NCBI GenBank assembly: GCA_008501825.1
Contig: QQUA01000020.1
Coordinates: 45,621 to 109,620, forward strand
Origin: Planctomycetota bacterium
GTDB taxonomy: Bacteria; Planctomycetota; UBA1135
Direction of reading: 5' to 3'
Length of the DNA stretch: 64,000 nt
Positions 1 to 8,027 of the stretch are shown in pieces. Within the stretch, counting starts at the first letter, position 1. Every line of letters begins with the position of its first letter. The translations under genes and the position numbers were made by a program. A model generated the notes under the pieces. That model made no database searches. It saw only the letters and a program-made list of their open reading frames with translations, and had not been told where the DNA came from.

Positions 1-66
1 TTGCACCGGGTGTTCTTTCCGGGACCTCAAGACGTGCGCATGGTCAAGGCTTTATTCAAGAAATAA
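1..66 (+). CDS. 3' end of an unidentified gene (partial)
   Basis: Frame 1 is open from the first base to a TAA at 64-66, giving the 21-residue tail LHRVFFPGPQDVRMVKALFKK. The basic ending is typical of cytoplasmic enzymes, but the piece is too short to assign. It would overlap the end of the convergent glycosyltransferase gene by 11 bp. Neighbours suggest a glycan-biosynthesis gene, which is inference only. It could also be a chance open frame. Confidence 0.4.
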   Translation: MHRVFFPGPQDVRMVKALFKK

Positions 67-1276
67 GGCTTCTATAAACCTTTTCGGTCAACTCGCTGGA
101 GCGGCCGACATCGAATCGAAAAGCGGATTTCCGACCCTGCTCCCCCATGCGGCGGCGACGCTCGGGATCAGCCAGCAGGGCGCAAATCGCTTCGGCCATC
201 GCCTGGGCTTTGCCGTCGGGAACCAGGATTCCGGTCCCCGGTTCGACCACGTGATTCAAGCCGTCTACGGCAAAGGCCACTACCGGTAAACAGGCGGCCA
301 AGGCCTCGGCGGCAGCAAGTCCCACGCCTTCCCGTCGGGTCCCGGTAACGAATAAATCCGCCAGCCAAAGCAACTCGGGAACGTCCAGGCGGTGGCCCAA
401 AAACCGTACGTTTCCGCTTATACCGAGCTTTTCGGCCAGGGCTTCCCACTGCGGGCGCAAAGGTCCATCGCCGGCGAACCAAAGGCGCGCCTCAGGAAAG
501 CGAGGAATCACTTCGGTCATGGCCTCCAGAACCAGCTCTTGACCCTTTTCCGCCACCATGCGTCCGACGCATAGGAGATGAGGTCCAGCCTCCATCAGAT
601 CGGCATGACTTTTCCGCCAACCTTCCAATTGTTCGGGGGAGGGGCGCTCGGGAACCACGATGCTGCTTGGAATCACACGCACTTGATCCGCTTGAACACC
701 AGGAATTTGCAAAAGCAAATCCCGAACTTCGGGACCGACCGCCAACAACGCTCCAGCCTTGGGAAAAACCCAGCGTTGCAGGCGCCGGCGTAAACCGGCC
801 CGGCCGGATTGGGAATCCCGGTCTTGCGGCAACAATTTGGTGTCGTGAAAAGTAATGCAAACTGGGATGTTGGTTTTACTTCCGACCCAGACCGCCAGCC
901 AGTCGGCATCGTCCAAATGAGCTTGTACCACCTGGATATTGTGGTCCTGCACTAGTTTTCGCACACCTCGATACCAGGAACGTATATCCGAGATCGCCTG
1001 GTGGGGCTTCTTGATAGAGCGTCTTTCTACCCCCAAAACGTGGACCGGAATTCCATCGCGCTTTAAGAGATCTTCTACCGGACCACCTCGTTGCATTGCA
1101 CAAACGTAGGGTTCCATTCCTTGTCGTTGCTGAGCGCAACTCAGACGGTGGATGTACATCTCGGCACCGCCGAGATTCAAGGTTGGAACGAGGTGTAAAA
1201 CGCGCAAGGACTTCCGGGGGTTAGGGACTTTGGCCGGCGGTGAATATACTTCCCGGGTTTGGCTGAGTCGGAACAT
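56..1276 (-). CDS. Glycosyltransferase family 4 (GT-B fold)
   Basis: A cytoplasmic or membrane-peripheral retaining glycosyltransferase that would move a sugar from an activated donor to a growing glycan. The N-terminal half carries the GT4 acceptor-domain start LRVLHLVPTLNLGGAEMYIH. The C-terminal half has LLCVGRMVAEKGQELVLEAM, then VRFLGHRLDVPELL, then an E-x7-E donor site (EGVGLAAAE) followed by GTGILVPDG. Length of about 406 residues is normal for the family. The ATG at 1276 is preferred. The frame also opens at a TTG at 1294, but that start would run into the divergent glycosyltransferase at 1259/1280. Donor and acceptor cannot be read from sequence. Confidence 0.9.
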   Translation of the reverse strand: MFRLSQTREVYSPPAKVPNPRKSLRVLHLVPTLNLGGAEMYIHRLSCAQQRQGMEPYVCAMQRGGPVEDLLKRDGIPVHVLGVERRSIKKPHQAISDIRSWYRGVRKLVQDHNIQVVQAHLDDADWLAVWVGSKTNIPVCITFHDTKLLPQDRDSQSGRAGLRRRLQRWVFPKAGALLAVGPEVRDLLLQIPGVQADQVRVIPSSIVVPERPSPEQLEGWRKSHADLMEAGPHLLCVGRMVAEKGQELVLEAMTEVIPRFPEARLWFAGDGPLRPQWEALAEKLGISGNVRFLGHRLDVPELLWLADLFVTGTRREGVGLAAAEALAACLPVVAFAVDGLNHVVEPGTGILVPDGKAQAMAEAICALLADPERRRRMGEQGRKSAFRFDVGRSSELTEKVYRSLIS

Positions 1277-2446
1277 CCCTTGGAAAGCACTCAAAGCAAG
1301 TCTCCGCCCTCACCCCAACCGCAAGGCCCCTTGCCGGTTCCGGTGCTTTTCGTGATCACCGACATGCGGGTCGGCGGTTCTCAAATGGTCTTGGCCGAAA
1401 CCGCCCGTAGTTTTGATCCGGCTCGGGTGAAGCCGGTCGTAGCCTGCCTGAAAGACCCCGGGGCTCTGGCACCCCGATTGGAGCAGGCCGGCGTCCCCTT
1501 GTATTCGAACCTAATCGGTGGAAAGCGGGACGTGCGAGTGCTTTGGCGCCTGATGCGCATCATTCGTCGCCATAAGATCCGGGTGGTTTGGACCCTGGAT
1601 TCCGGCGACAAGATGTTTTGGGGACGCCTGGCCGCCTGGTTGTGCCGAGTCAAGGGCATCGTTTCCGCCCTTCACATGACCCGCAAGGCCGACGGCACCA
1701 AGGTAATTGAACGCTCCAATCGACTTTTGGAGCCGATCACCGATTGCTTCGTGGCGGTGGCGGAAGCGGCTGGCGAGTATTTGATCGACCATGAGGGCGT
1801 TCCCAGAGACAAACTGCGGGTGGTTTACAACGGCATCGACGTTTCTCGTTTCACCGGTAACGGTCGAGCCGAGGCCAGAAAGGAGCTCGGCCTGGCGGAG
1901 GACGCCCCGGTGGCGGTCCACGTCGCCGTTTTTCGACCGGAGAAGGGCCATGACGTCCTCCTGGCCGCGGCCCAGAAGGTGGCGGAACGGCTGCCCGCAG
2001 CTCGTTTCCTTTTGGTCGGCGATGGTCCGACCCGGTCCCAAGTGGAAGCCCAATGCCGGGAAATGGGCTTGGCCGAGAACGTTCTCTTCCTCGGCCAGCG
2101 AAGCGACGTCCCGGAGTTACTGGCGGCGGCCGACCTGAGTCTTTTGACCTCTCGCGGCTTCGTCGAAACCTTCCCTATGGCAATTTTGGAGGCGATGGCC
2201 AGTTCTCGACCTTCGGTCTGTACCAACGTCGGCTCCATTGCCGAAATGATTGAAGACGGTCGGAGCGGCCGGCTGGTGGAGTCGGAAGATTCCGATGGTC
2301 TGGCCGCCGGAATCCTCGAAATCATGGAGAACCCGGCTACGGCGGAAGCCTGGGGCCGGCGTGCGCGGGAGATCGTGACCACCCAGTTCAGTTTGCAGAA
2401 CATGGTTGCAGCCCACGAGAAAGTCATCTTTTCTTTGAACGGATAG
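1259..2446 (+). CDS. Glycosyltransferase family 4 (GT-B fold)
   Basis: A second GT4 enzyme, divergent from the one at 56-1276. Recognisable elements are PVLFVITDMRVGGSQMVLAE at the N terminus, AVHVAVFRPEKGHDVLLAA and VLFLGQRSDVPELLAAADL in the donor domain, and the E-x7-E motif ETFPMAILE followed by SRPSVCTNVGSIAEMI. The longest frame starts at a TTG (1259) and has a Pro/Ser/Gln-rich lead of about 25 residues not typical of the family. TTG 1280, TTG 1331 or GTG 1343 are alternatives that avoid overlap with the divergent gene. It is followed after about 120 bp by the sugar phosphotransferase on the same strand, so both likely serve the same glycan. Confidence 0.9.
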   Translation: MAESEHPLESTQSKSPPSPQPQGPLPVPVLFVITDMRVGGSQMVLAETARSFDPARVKPVVACLKDPGALAPRLEQAGVPLYSNLIGGKRDVRVLWRLMRIIRRHKIRVVWTLDSGDKMFWGRLAAWLCRVKGIVSALHMTRKADGTKVIERSNRLLEPITDCFVAVAEAAGEYLIDHEGVPRDKLRVVYNGIDVSRFTGNGRAEARKELGLAEDAPVAVHVAVFRPEKGHDVLLAAAQKVAERLPAARFLLVGDGPTRSQVEAQCREMGLAENVLFLGQRSDVPELLAAADLSLLTSRGFVETFPMAILEAMASSRPSVCTNVGSIAEMIEDGRSGRLVESEDSDGLAAGILEIMENPATAEAWGRRAREIVTTQFSLQNMVAAHEKVIFSLNG

Positions 2447-2565
2447 AGTGGATGACCCGTCTCATGTTGCGCTGCTGCCGGCGTTCCCTCGTGGTTCGAC
2501 GGCTCCCATCCCCTTGCCATTGGCACCATCTTCCTGCGATTCCCCGTTAGGAGTCTGAGCCCCCA

Positions 2566-4020
2566 ATGCTGCAGCGGCACCACTTGATCATCCAAAGGGT
2601 TTTGTCCTACCTGGACTTAGCCCTTGTGTTCCTGTCCTGGTGGGCTTCTCTGAAGATTCGCCTGGGCATCAAAATCGACAACCAGATCTTCATCCACGAC
2701 TCAGAAGCCCAGCTTCTGCAGATCGGGTTGGCTGTGGTTCATGTCGTGGCTGTTTACAGGCTCTTCGGCCTGTACCACCGGTCCAGGCGGGCTTCCAGCC
2801 CCTTCGATGAGATCGGTCGGCTGGTTTTGGCCAATCTCCTGGTCTTTGCCGGGGTGATGGCCAGCGTTTTCGCCTTCCAGGTTCCCACCGCAAGCCGACT
2901 CCAGATTCTTTTGTTCGTCGGCTTGAACACGGCTCTGGTGGTCGTGTCGCGCCTGGCTATCCGATTTGTAGCAAGATATTTACGGCGAAGAGGCTACAAC
3001 TTCCGGCACCTGGTCATCATCAAGAATCCGCGCCACGATCCTGAGCCGTTGCTGGAAAGGATCAAAGAGCACGCTTTCTGGGGTTTTCGGATCATCGGCA
3101 TCGTCGACCCGGTCCCCGGTCCCGACGGACTGATGGTGGAAGTGCCCGAGTTCACTGGTGATCCTGAGGACCCGCCGGCGATCCTGAATCTGGAGACCGC
3201 CGAGGGCTATCTGGACGAGGCCCCGGTCGACGAGATTTGGGTGGACGGCCCCCCGGATGAGGACAACGAGGTCTATGAGTTCATTGCCCGGGCTTCGGAC
3301 CGGGGAAGCCGGGTCCGCTACGTCCTGGCCCGCAACTTCGTTCCCGGAGTGCGGTGGGGTTTTGAAACTTTCGACACCATCACCACCCTGTCGGCGACCC
3401 GGACCACCATGGATGATCTCGCTTTATTCACCAAGCGACTCATCGACCTCACTGCCGCCTCGCTGATTTTGCTGCTGACTTCGCCGGTGATGTTGTTCAC
3501 CGCCTTGGCTCTGCTGATGGAGAAGGAAGGCGGCATTTTGTTCCGGCAGGAGCGGGTGGGCTTGAACGGCCGCCGCTTTGAACTTTTGAAGTTCCGCAGC
3601 ATGGTCGCCAATGCGGAAGCGAAACGGAAAGAACTGGAAGCCATGAACGAAATGTCGGGTCCGGTGTTCAAGATGACCAACGATCCGCGCATTACCCGAA
3701 TCGGGCGGTTCATCCGCAAATGGAGCATCGACGAGTTGCCCCAATTGTTCAACGTGCTGGTCGGCGACATGAGTTTGGTCGGTCCGCGGCCGCCGCTACC
3801 GACTGAGGTGGATCTGTATGAACGAAGGCAGAGACGTCGCCTGAGCGTCAAGCCGGGAATTACCGGGCTGTGGCAAGTTTCGGGCCGGAATGAGATTGAC
3901 GATTTTGAAAGATGGGTTGAACTGGACTTGGAATACATCGAGTCCTGGTCCCTGAAGTTGGATTTCAGCATTTTGTTTCGGACGATTCCGGCGGTTTTGT
4001 TTGCAAAGGGAGCCCGCTGA
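2566..4020 (+). CDS. Polyprenyl-phosphate sugar phosphotransferase (WbaP/WcaJ type)
   Basis: The predicted initiating enzyme of exopolysaccharide or O-antigen repeat assembly, transferring a sugar-1-phosphate to undecaprenyl phosphate at the inner membrane. The first ~150 residues hold several hydrophobic segments (for example LDLALVFLSWWASLKI and LLVFAGVMASVFAF). A CoA-binding-like central region follows. The C-terminal catalytic domain starts near KRLIDLTAASLILLLTSPVM and contains LFRQERVGLNGRRFELLKFR, the conserved DELPQLFNVLVGDMSLVGPRP and VKPGITGLWQVSGRNE. Length of 484 residues matches the five-TM-plus-catalytic-domain subfamily. The ATG at 2566 is the first methionine. An IS-like element begins 3 bp beyond its stop. 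Confidence 0.93.
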   Translation: MLQRHHLIIQRVLSYLDLALVFLSWWASLKIRLGIKIDNQIFIHDSEAQLLQIGLAVVHVVAVYRLFGLYHRSRRASSPFDEIGRLVLANLLVFAGVMASVFAFQVPTASRLQILLFVGLNTALVVVSRLAIRFVARYLRRRGYNFRHLVIIKNPRHDPEPLLERIKEHAFWGFRIIGIVDPVPGPDGLMVEVPEFTGDPEDPPAILNLETAEGYLDEAPVDEIWVDGPPDEDNEVYEFIARASDRGSRVRYVLARNFVPGVRWGFETFDTITTLSATRTTMDDLALFTKRLIDLTAASLILLLTSPVMLFTALALLMEKEGGILFRQERVGLNGRRFELLKFRSMVANAEAKRKELEAMNEMSGPVFKMTNDPRITRIGRFIRKWSIDELPQLFNVLVGDMSLVGPRPPLPTEVDLYERRQRRRLSVKPGITGLWQVSGRNEIDDFERWVELDLEYIESWSLKLDFSILFRTIPAVLFAKGAR

Positions 4021-4022
4021 AT

Positions 4023-4044
4023 CTGGCTCAGTCTATTGGAGGTC
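4023..4044 (+). repeat. Left terminal inverted repeat of the IS
   Basis: Inverted match to 5126-5147. The inner 11 bases (tattggaggtc, 4034-4044) are perfect and the outer half agrees at 7 of 11 positions. It overlaps the 3' end of the transposase gene, whose last codons encode part of the repeat. Confidence 0.7.
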
Positions 4045-5052
4045 CGCTGGCGAAAAAATTCGCCAGCGGAACACTTCCTTAGCAGAATAGCGACGGGTAC
4101 TCACACCAACTAATTCCCCGGGAGTCGGGGGATCTCCATCTGCGAGAATCGGCCGAAGGTAATTCCGCCAAAGCAGCCACAACCAGAGGTGAGGCTCAAG
4201 CCATTGTCGCCGCTTGGACACACCCCAATTTCGGCGAACCAAGCGGGAGACATTGTCACGCATCTGAGCCAATGTGTGATTGATTGGAAACAATGGATTA
4301 TGGCGATCTCGAAGTCTTCGAGAACTTTCCAACAAATGATCAAAGCCGCCTTTCCCGAACACTTTTGTCAAAATGGATGGGTAAATTTTCTTGCGATCAC
4401 TTTGAATCCTCGGGCGATAATTCTTAGGAAGAGCTTCCTTTAAAGCCTGGAATGTTTCTGTAACTACTTTGCGGGATTCGGATCTGCGTTTCCCAAATAC
4501 TTTTTCGCGCTCCATTTTCTTCTTTTGAAAACGTGGTGGAAGAGATCCCCGGCAAGGCAACGTACCAACAGCAAAATGGACAACAAAGTATTTCCGGCGA
4601 TGGATCAGAACAGGCACGGTTAGGGGCTGCAACCGTCGATCTGTTTCAAAAGTTTCCAATTCGTCCAATTGAAAGCCGTCATCGAGATAGCCACCGGTGG
4701 CCAACTGGGGCAGAAGCCTGTTGTGAAACCTTTTTGCATGATCTCCCATCTTCCATAATCGGCTTGCCAGCGTTCGTCGGTCAACTCCGAGCATTCGAGC
4801 ACTCTGTCGAAGCGTGACTTTGCTGATAACGAAAGGCCAAAAGTCAAGATGCAAGCGAGAATAGCGCAGGCGATAATTGAATTTGAAGCTTTGAGATGAA
4901 AATGAACGATGACAGGCCTTGCACCAAAAGCGTTGAATGCGACTCCTTCCTGAGCTGGAATAGAATCCACGCTTTTGGTAAGCGAAAGTGATTGAGAACT
5001 TGCGACTCGGGCAAGCTGCCCAAGGGCAATGCGGAGGTCGAAAGCTCGGCAT
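4033..5052 (-). CDS. IS1-like transposase (zinc-ribbon, HTH, DDE-type)
   Basis: A 339-residue transposase. The N terminus has paired cysteines (CPWAACP near residues 9-15 and FWCKACHRSF near 42-51) forming a probable zinc ribbon. An HTH-like stretch follows (TLRQSARMLGVDRRTLASRL). The catalytic region begins with YLDDGFQLDELETFE, contains IQSDRKKIYPSI as the likely second acidic site, and ends with RDNVSRLVRRNWGVSKRRQW, which resembles the C-terminal part of IS1 InsB. The third catalytic acidic residue could not be placed with confidence. The frame is intact from ATG 5052 to TAG 4033, so the element could still be active. Family assignment rests on motif resemblance only. Confidence 0.75.
   Translation of the reverse strand: MPSFRPPHCPWAACPSRKFSITFAYQKRGFYSSSGRSRIQRFWCKACHRSFSSQSFKFNYRLRYSRLHLDFWPFVISKVTLRQSARMLGVDRRTLASRLWKMGDHAKRFHNRLLPQLATGGYLDDGFQLDELETFETDRRLQPLTVPVLIHRRKYFVVHFAVGTLPCRGSLPPRFQKKKMEREKVFGKRRSESRKVVTETFQALKEALPKNYRPRIQSDRKKIYPSILTKVFGKGGFDHLLESSRRLRDRHNPLFPINHTLAQMRDNVSRLVRRNWGVSKRRQWLEPHLWLWLLWRNYLRPILADGDPPTPGELVGVSTRRYSAKEVFRWRIFSPADLQ
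4043..4070. terminator. Perfect 12-bp hairpin inside the left IS end
   Basis: Arms 4043-4054 and 4059-4070 are perfectly complementary with an AAAA loop. The hairpin is encoded within the last codons of the transposase. It lies 22 bp after the sugar phosphotransferase stop and could act as a bidirectional transcription or recombination hairpin. There is no clean T-run, so classical terminator status is uncertain. Confidence 0.5.
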
Positions 5053-5090
5053 GTCCGGTTCCTAAACGAGGGTCCGACTAGGAAGACGGA

Positions 5091-5119
5091 CAGGCCTGGC
5101 GAAAGTTACGCCAGGCCTG
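5091..5119. terminator. Perfect 11-bp hairpin inside the right IS end
   Basis: Arms 5091-5101 and 5109-5119 are perfectly complementary with a 7-nt loop, immediately inside the right terminal repeat. On the minus strand the hairpin is preceded, not followed, by a T6 run. It would block readthrough from the sulfatase-fold gene into the transposase, a common feature of IS ends. Confidence 0.5.
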
Positions 5120-5125
5120 AAAAAA

Positions 5126-5147
5126 GACCTCCAATACTTTGATCCAG
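5126..5147 (-). repeat. Right terminal inverted repeat of the IS
   Basis: Inverted partner of 4023-4044 with the same 11-bp core (gacctccaata on the plus strand, 5126-5136). It lies upstream of the transposase start and ends 2 bp before the stop codon of the convergent-side sulfatase-fold gene. Confidence 0.7.
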
Positions 5148-5149
5148 TC

Positions 5150-6898
5150 TCAGGAGTCGTCGTCGTCGACGTATCCCAACTCCTTCAACCCACCTTTCAC
5201 CGCCGCCCCCAAACGGCTCGGATTCGCCTTGCCTTGAGGCAACTTCGGATCATCCGACTCGAAATACCAGCCCTTCTCCACCAGAGTTCGGTACAGGGAA
5301 CCAGCTTGCTTCATATCCTGTTCGCCCAAATCCTTCAGTTCCCCAGGGTCAGCCTGCAAATCGAACAACATGAGGAATGGCTCCGAATTCAGGGAATCTT
5401 CCTCCCGCCGGATCAATTTCCATTTTCCAGTTCGAAGTCCACGGTAATGCATCGGCGGCCGACCGTCTCCGCCGGTTTCCATCGGCGCCAATCGATCTGC
5501 TGTTTCCTCACCGATAATCACCGGCATAAGGGACTGCCCCATCAGATGGTTGAAGTCCAAGATTTCCTCCAGATTCAAAATGTCCAGCATGGTGGGAAAG
5601 ACGTCCATCAAACGAACCTGAGTCGGAATTCGGGCAGGCTCCAAATCGGGGCCCCAGATCAGGAGTGGGACGTGGACCAACTCGTCGTAGAGGGAATGCC
5701 CGTGCCCAAGCAGTCCAAATTCACCCTTGGCGTTCTCGCCGTGCTCCAAGAATTCGTCACCATGGTCGCCGTACAAAACAATCCAGGTATCGGGATATTT
5801 CTCCCGCACTTCCTTTAAGAACGGAACCAGGTGATGGTCGGTGTAACTGAGTTCTTCATCGTAAGCATCGATCACTCGGGTCAACTCGGCCGGTTCGATA
5901 TCAATCTCACCGGCGAACCATCCCTCCACGACCGGCGGAGTCAACTGGAAATCCAAACCCGACTTGTCATACATGCCGCCGAAGGGCGCCGGCGCTTCGT
6001 AAGGGTAGTGCGGGTCCAGAATGTGCATGTACAGGAAAAAGGGACGGTCTCCGTCCCATTGATCCAGCCACTTACGGGCGTCTCGCACCTGGACGTCGGT
6101 CCGCCCATCGTCTCCGAAATACACCTGGAAAGAAGCAAATCCGGAGCCGAATCCTCCCCACGGGGCAATATTCAAATTGCGGGAGTAAGCGGAGGTCTCG
6201 AATCCGGCTTCCCGCAACACTTCGGTGAGGGTCATCATTTGTTCGCTGAGAACCACCCAGCGCACGTTCGGATCCTCGTTATTCGGCTGATGGGACCTGG
6301 CTCCGTGCAAGGACGGGATCAGGCTGGTGAAAAGGGTGGCGACGGAAGGAAGAGTCCACGGCGCCTGAGCGATGGCATTTTCGAAGACCACTCCCTCGCG
6401 ACCCAGCTCGGTCAAACCCGGCATGGTTTCCCGCTCGTAGCCTAGGAAATTGCAATGATCCGCCCGCCACGTGTCCAAGCAAATCAGCAACACGTTCGGG
6501 GTACCTTCTTTCACTTCCGGCCGAGTCATGGAGGCGATCCCGGACGGCAAAATCACCAGCAAAGTGAAGAAAACCACCGCGGTCACCCTGCCGAATAACC
6601 GATTGCAGCCCCGGATGAAAGTGAACAGGATGAATCGGCTTCGTCCCATGGCCTCCGCCATGCCGGCCAAAACGAAGGTCAAGGCCGCACCAACCAAGGA
6701 TTCTTTCCAAGGTTGTTGCCGAGCCCAAAAATCTTTGGACAACCATTCAAATCCCTGGTTGGCCCATTCTTGAACGCTCGGTTGGCCGTAGGCATAAACC
6801 GCAGCCATCAAAAACCAGGTCGCCAGGAAGCCGCTCAACGCGGAAAGCAGACACCGAATCCAGGGAAAACCCTGAGTCTGGGGGGCGGATTGATCCAA
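5150..6898 (-). CDS. Membrane sulfatase-fold hydrolase/transferase (alkaline phosphatase superfamily)
   Basis: An N-terminal membrane region (hydrophobic stretches near residues 15-36, 67-80 and 105-122) is followed by a periplasmic sulfatase-fold domain. Metal-binding motifs are visible: NVLLICLDTWRADH near residue 135 and YGDHGDEFLEHG followed by HGHSLYDELVHVPLLIWGP. At the nucleophile position, where sulfatases have C/S-x-P-S-R, this protein has Thr182 in APWTLPSV. That is as in lipoteichoic-acid-synthase-type and phosphoethanolamine-transferase-type enzymes, so a true formylglycine sulfatase is unlikely. The C terminus ends in an acidic YVDDDDS. A glycan- or lipid-modifying role fits the neighbouring polysaccharide genes. 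The substrate is unknown. Confidence 0.85.
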   Translation of the reverse strand: MDQSAPQTQGFPWIRCLLSALSGFLATWFLMAAVYAYGQPSVQEWANQGFEWLSKDFWARQQPWKESLVGAALTFVLAGMAEAMGRSRFILFTFIRGCNRLFGRVTAVVFFTLLVILPSGIASMTRPEVKEGTPNVLLICLDTWRADHCNFLGYERETMPGLTELGREGVVFENAIAQAPWTLPSVATLFTSLIPSLHGARSHQPNNEDPNVRWVVLSEQMMTLTEVLREAGFETSAYSRNLNIAPWGGFGSGFASFQVYFGDDGRTDVQVRDARKWLDQWDGDRPFFLYMHILDPHYPYEAPAPFGGMYDKSGLDFQLTPPVVEGWFAGEIDIEPAELTRVIDAYDEELSYTDHHLVPFLKEVREKYPDTWIVLYGDHGDEFLEHGENAKGEFGLLGHGHSLYDELVHVPLLIWGPDLEPARIPTQVRLMDVFPTMLDILNLEEILDFNHLMGQSLMPVIIGEETADRLAPMETGGDGRPPMHYRGLRTGKWKLIRREEDSLNSEPFLMLFDLQADPGELKDLGEQDMKQAGSLYRTLVEKGWYFESDDPKLPQGKANPSRLGAAVKGGLKELGYVDDDDS

Positions 6899-7310
6899 GG
6901 GTCACCAGCCGTTTGCTAGGAAGCTCCCAAAGGGGTGGAAGGCCATGGCACAGCCCTACATCGTAGCGCTCCAGGCCGGGCCACGCGACTTAGGGGCGTG
7001 GGGGAAATGGCAAAGTTTCTAAAAGAAGGCGATGGACGGCGCCGAAGAAAGAAGCTGCCGGCTTGCCTTCTGAATTCTCGCAATCAAGGACCCCCGTCTC
7101 GGCTTCGGTTTGAAATTCAATCGTTACGGATAGCCATCGTTATCAATCCACCAAAACGATGGAAACCAACTGGCAAGCGCGAAAAGGCTAAGGCCGAATA
7201 TTTCCAAGGAAGGCACATCGCTTGCTCCATCAAAGATCTGCTGCAGAAAGCTCCCTCCTTGGCAAAAGCCCCTACCCTAGAATCTCGCTGCCGCGGAAGC
7301 GGCCATCGCC
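6899..7310. other. Intergenic region, no gene recognised
   Basis: Lies between two divergently oriented genes (sulfatase-fold, minus; CYTH, plus), so it should hold both promoters. A plus-strand frame open from 6935 is Arg/Pro-rich, has no recognisable domain and overlaps the CYTH gene out of frame, so it was not called. No clear operator or RNA was seen. Confidence 0.5.
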
Positions 7311-7925
7311 ATGGAAATCGAAGCCAAACTGCTCCTCCCCACCGAACAGGCGCTGCAGGAAGCGCCGGCTCACCTCGAAGCCTTAGGGATGAGTTGCCAA
7401 GCTTTGGAACATCGGGAAGTCGTCGACGGCTATTACGACAGTCGTGCCTGGGACTTGTTCCAAGCCGGCTTCGCCTTACGCAAGCGCTGGGTCAATGGCC
7501 GGTGGCGCGCAACCCTAAAAAGCTTGGGGAAAGCCAAGGACGGGATTGCCAAACGGGAAGAACTGGAGGCGGACCTTCCCGAAGGGGCCGACTTCCCCCC
7601 TATCTCGGGTGCCCTGGCCGAGAGGATTCAAGATCTAGTAGGGAAGTTGGAATTCGTAGAGCAACTGCGCCTGACCCAGAACCGCCGAGTCCTCCAGGTG
7701 AAAGGCCATGATTTGGAGCTCGAAGCGAGCTTGGACCACGCTCAAGTCGAAGGCGGAGGTCGTCAAGCCGACCTCTTCGAACTGGAATTGGAGCTGTTGA
7801 AGGGGCCGGAACAAGTTCTGGCGAAGATCTCGGACCAGCTTCGGGCACGAACCGGTTGGCCCGCTTCCCAATCCAGCAAGTTCGAATGGGCTTGTAGCCA
7901 AATCGGGCTCAACCCGAAGGCTTGA
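7311..7925 (+). CDS. CYTH domain protein (triphosphate-tunnel phosphohydrolase/cyclase family)
   Basis: A 204-residue protein starting MEIEAKLLL, which gives the ExExK signature of the CYTH family at residues 2-6. This motif binds the metal and triphosphate in the tunnel fold. Further tunnel-strand features are DGYYDSRAWDLFQAGFALRK, RWRATLKSLG, KREELEADLP and FELELELLKG, which alternate charged residues on beta strands. Members hydrolyse inorganic triphosphate or thiamine triphosphate, or act as class IV adenylate cyclases. The activity cannot be chosen from sequence alone. The start is the ATG directly before the motif. It precedes a glycosyltransferase operon by about 100 bp. Confidence 0.88.
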   Translation: MEIEAKLLLPTEQALQEAPAHLEALGMSCQALEHREVVDGYYDSRAWDLFQAGFALRKRWVNGRWRATLKSLGKAKDGIAKREELEADLPEGADFPPISGALAERIQDLVGKLEFVEQLRLTQNRRVLQVKGHDLELEASLDHAQVEGGGRQADLFELELELLKGPEQVLAKISDQLRARTGWPASQSSKFEWACSQIGLNPKA

Positions 7926-8027
7926 AGGCGTCGGATTTCCAGTTGGGCCGCCCTCCCCTGGCAAATACAATGGCCGGCCTTTGGCTACCTCTTCCTAGCC
8001 GCGAAAACCCAAAGGAACGGGATCCCC

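Larger units (their letters stand above)
4023..5147. mobile_element. IS1-like insertion element, ~1.1 kb
   Basis: A single-gene element bounded by 22-bp imperfect inverted repeats (4023-4044 and 5126-5147; 18 of 22 positions match, with an 11-bp perfect inner core). Each end carries a strong perfect hairpin just inside the repeat (4043-4070 and 5091-5119). The only gene is a transposase on the minus strand. The element fills almost exactly the space between the stop codon of the sugar phosphotransferase (4020) and that of the sulfatase-fold gene (5150). No target-site duplication could be matched at the ends, so the exact boundaries are uncertain by a few bases. Confidence 0.7.

Noticed and set aside
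4015..5160. Target-site duplication flanking the IS1-like element
   Set aside because: No matching direct repeat of 2-9 bp could be found at the inferred ends; flanks are different.
5150..6898. Arylsulfatase annotation
   Set aside because: No Cys or Ser formylglycine site; the position is Thr.
6935..7711. 258-codon plus-strand open frame
   Set aside because: Arg/Pro/Ser-rich, no domain, and overlaps the well-supported CYTH gene in another frame.
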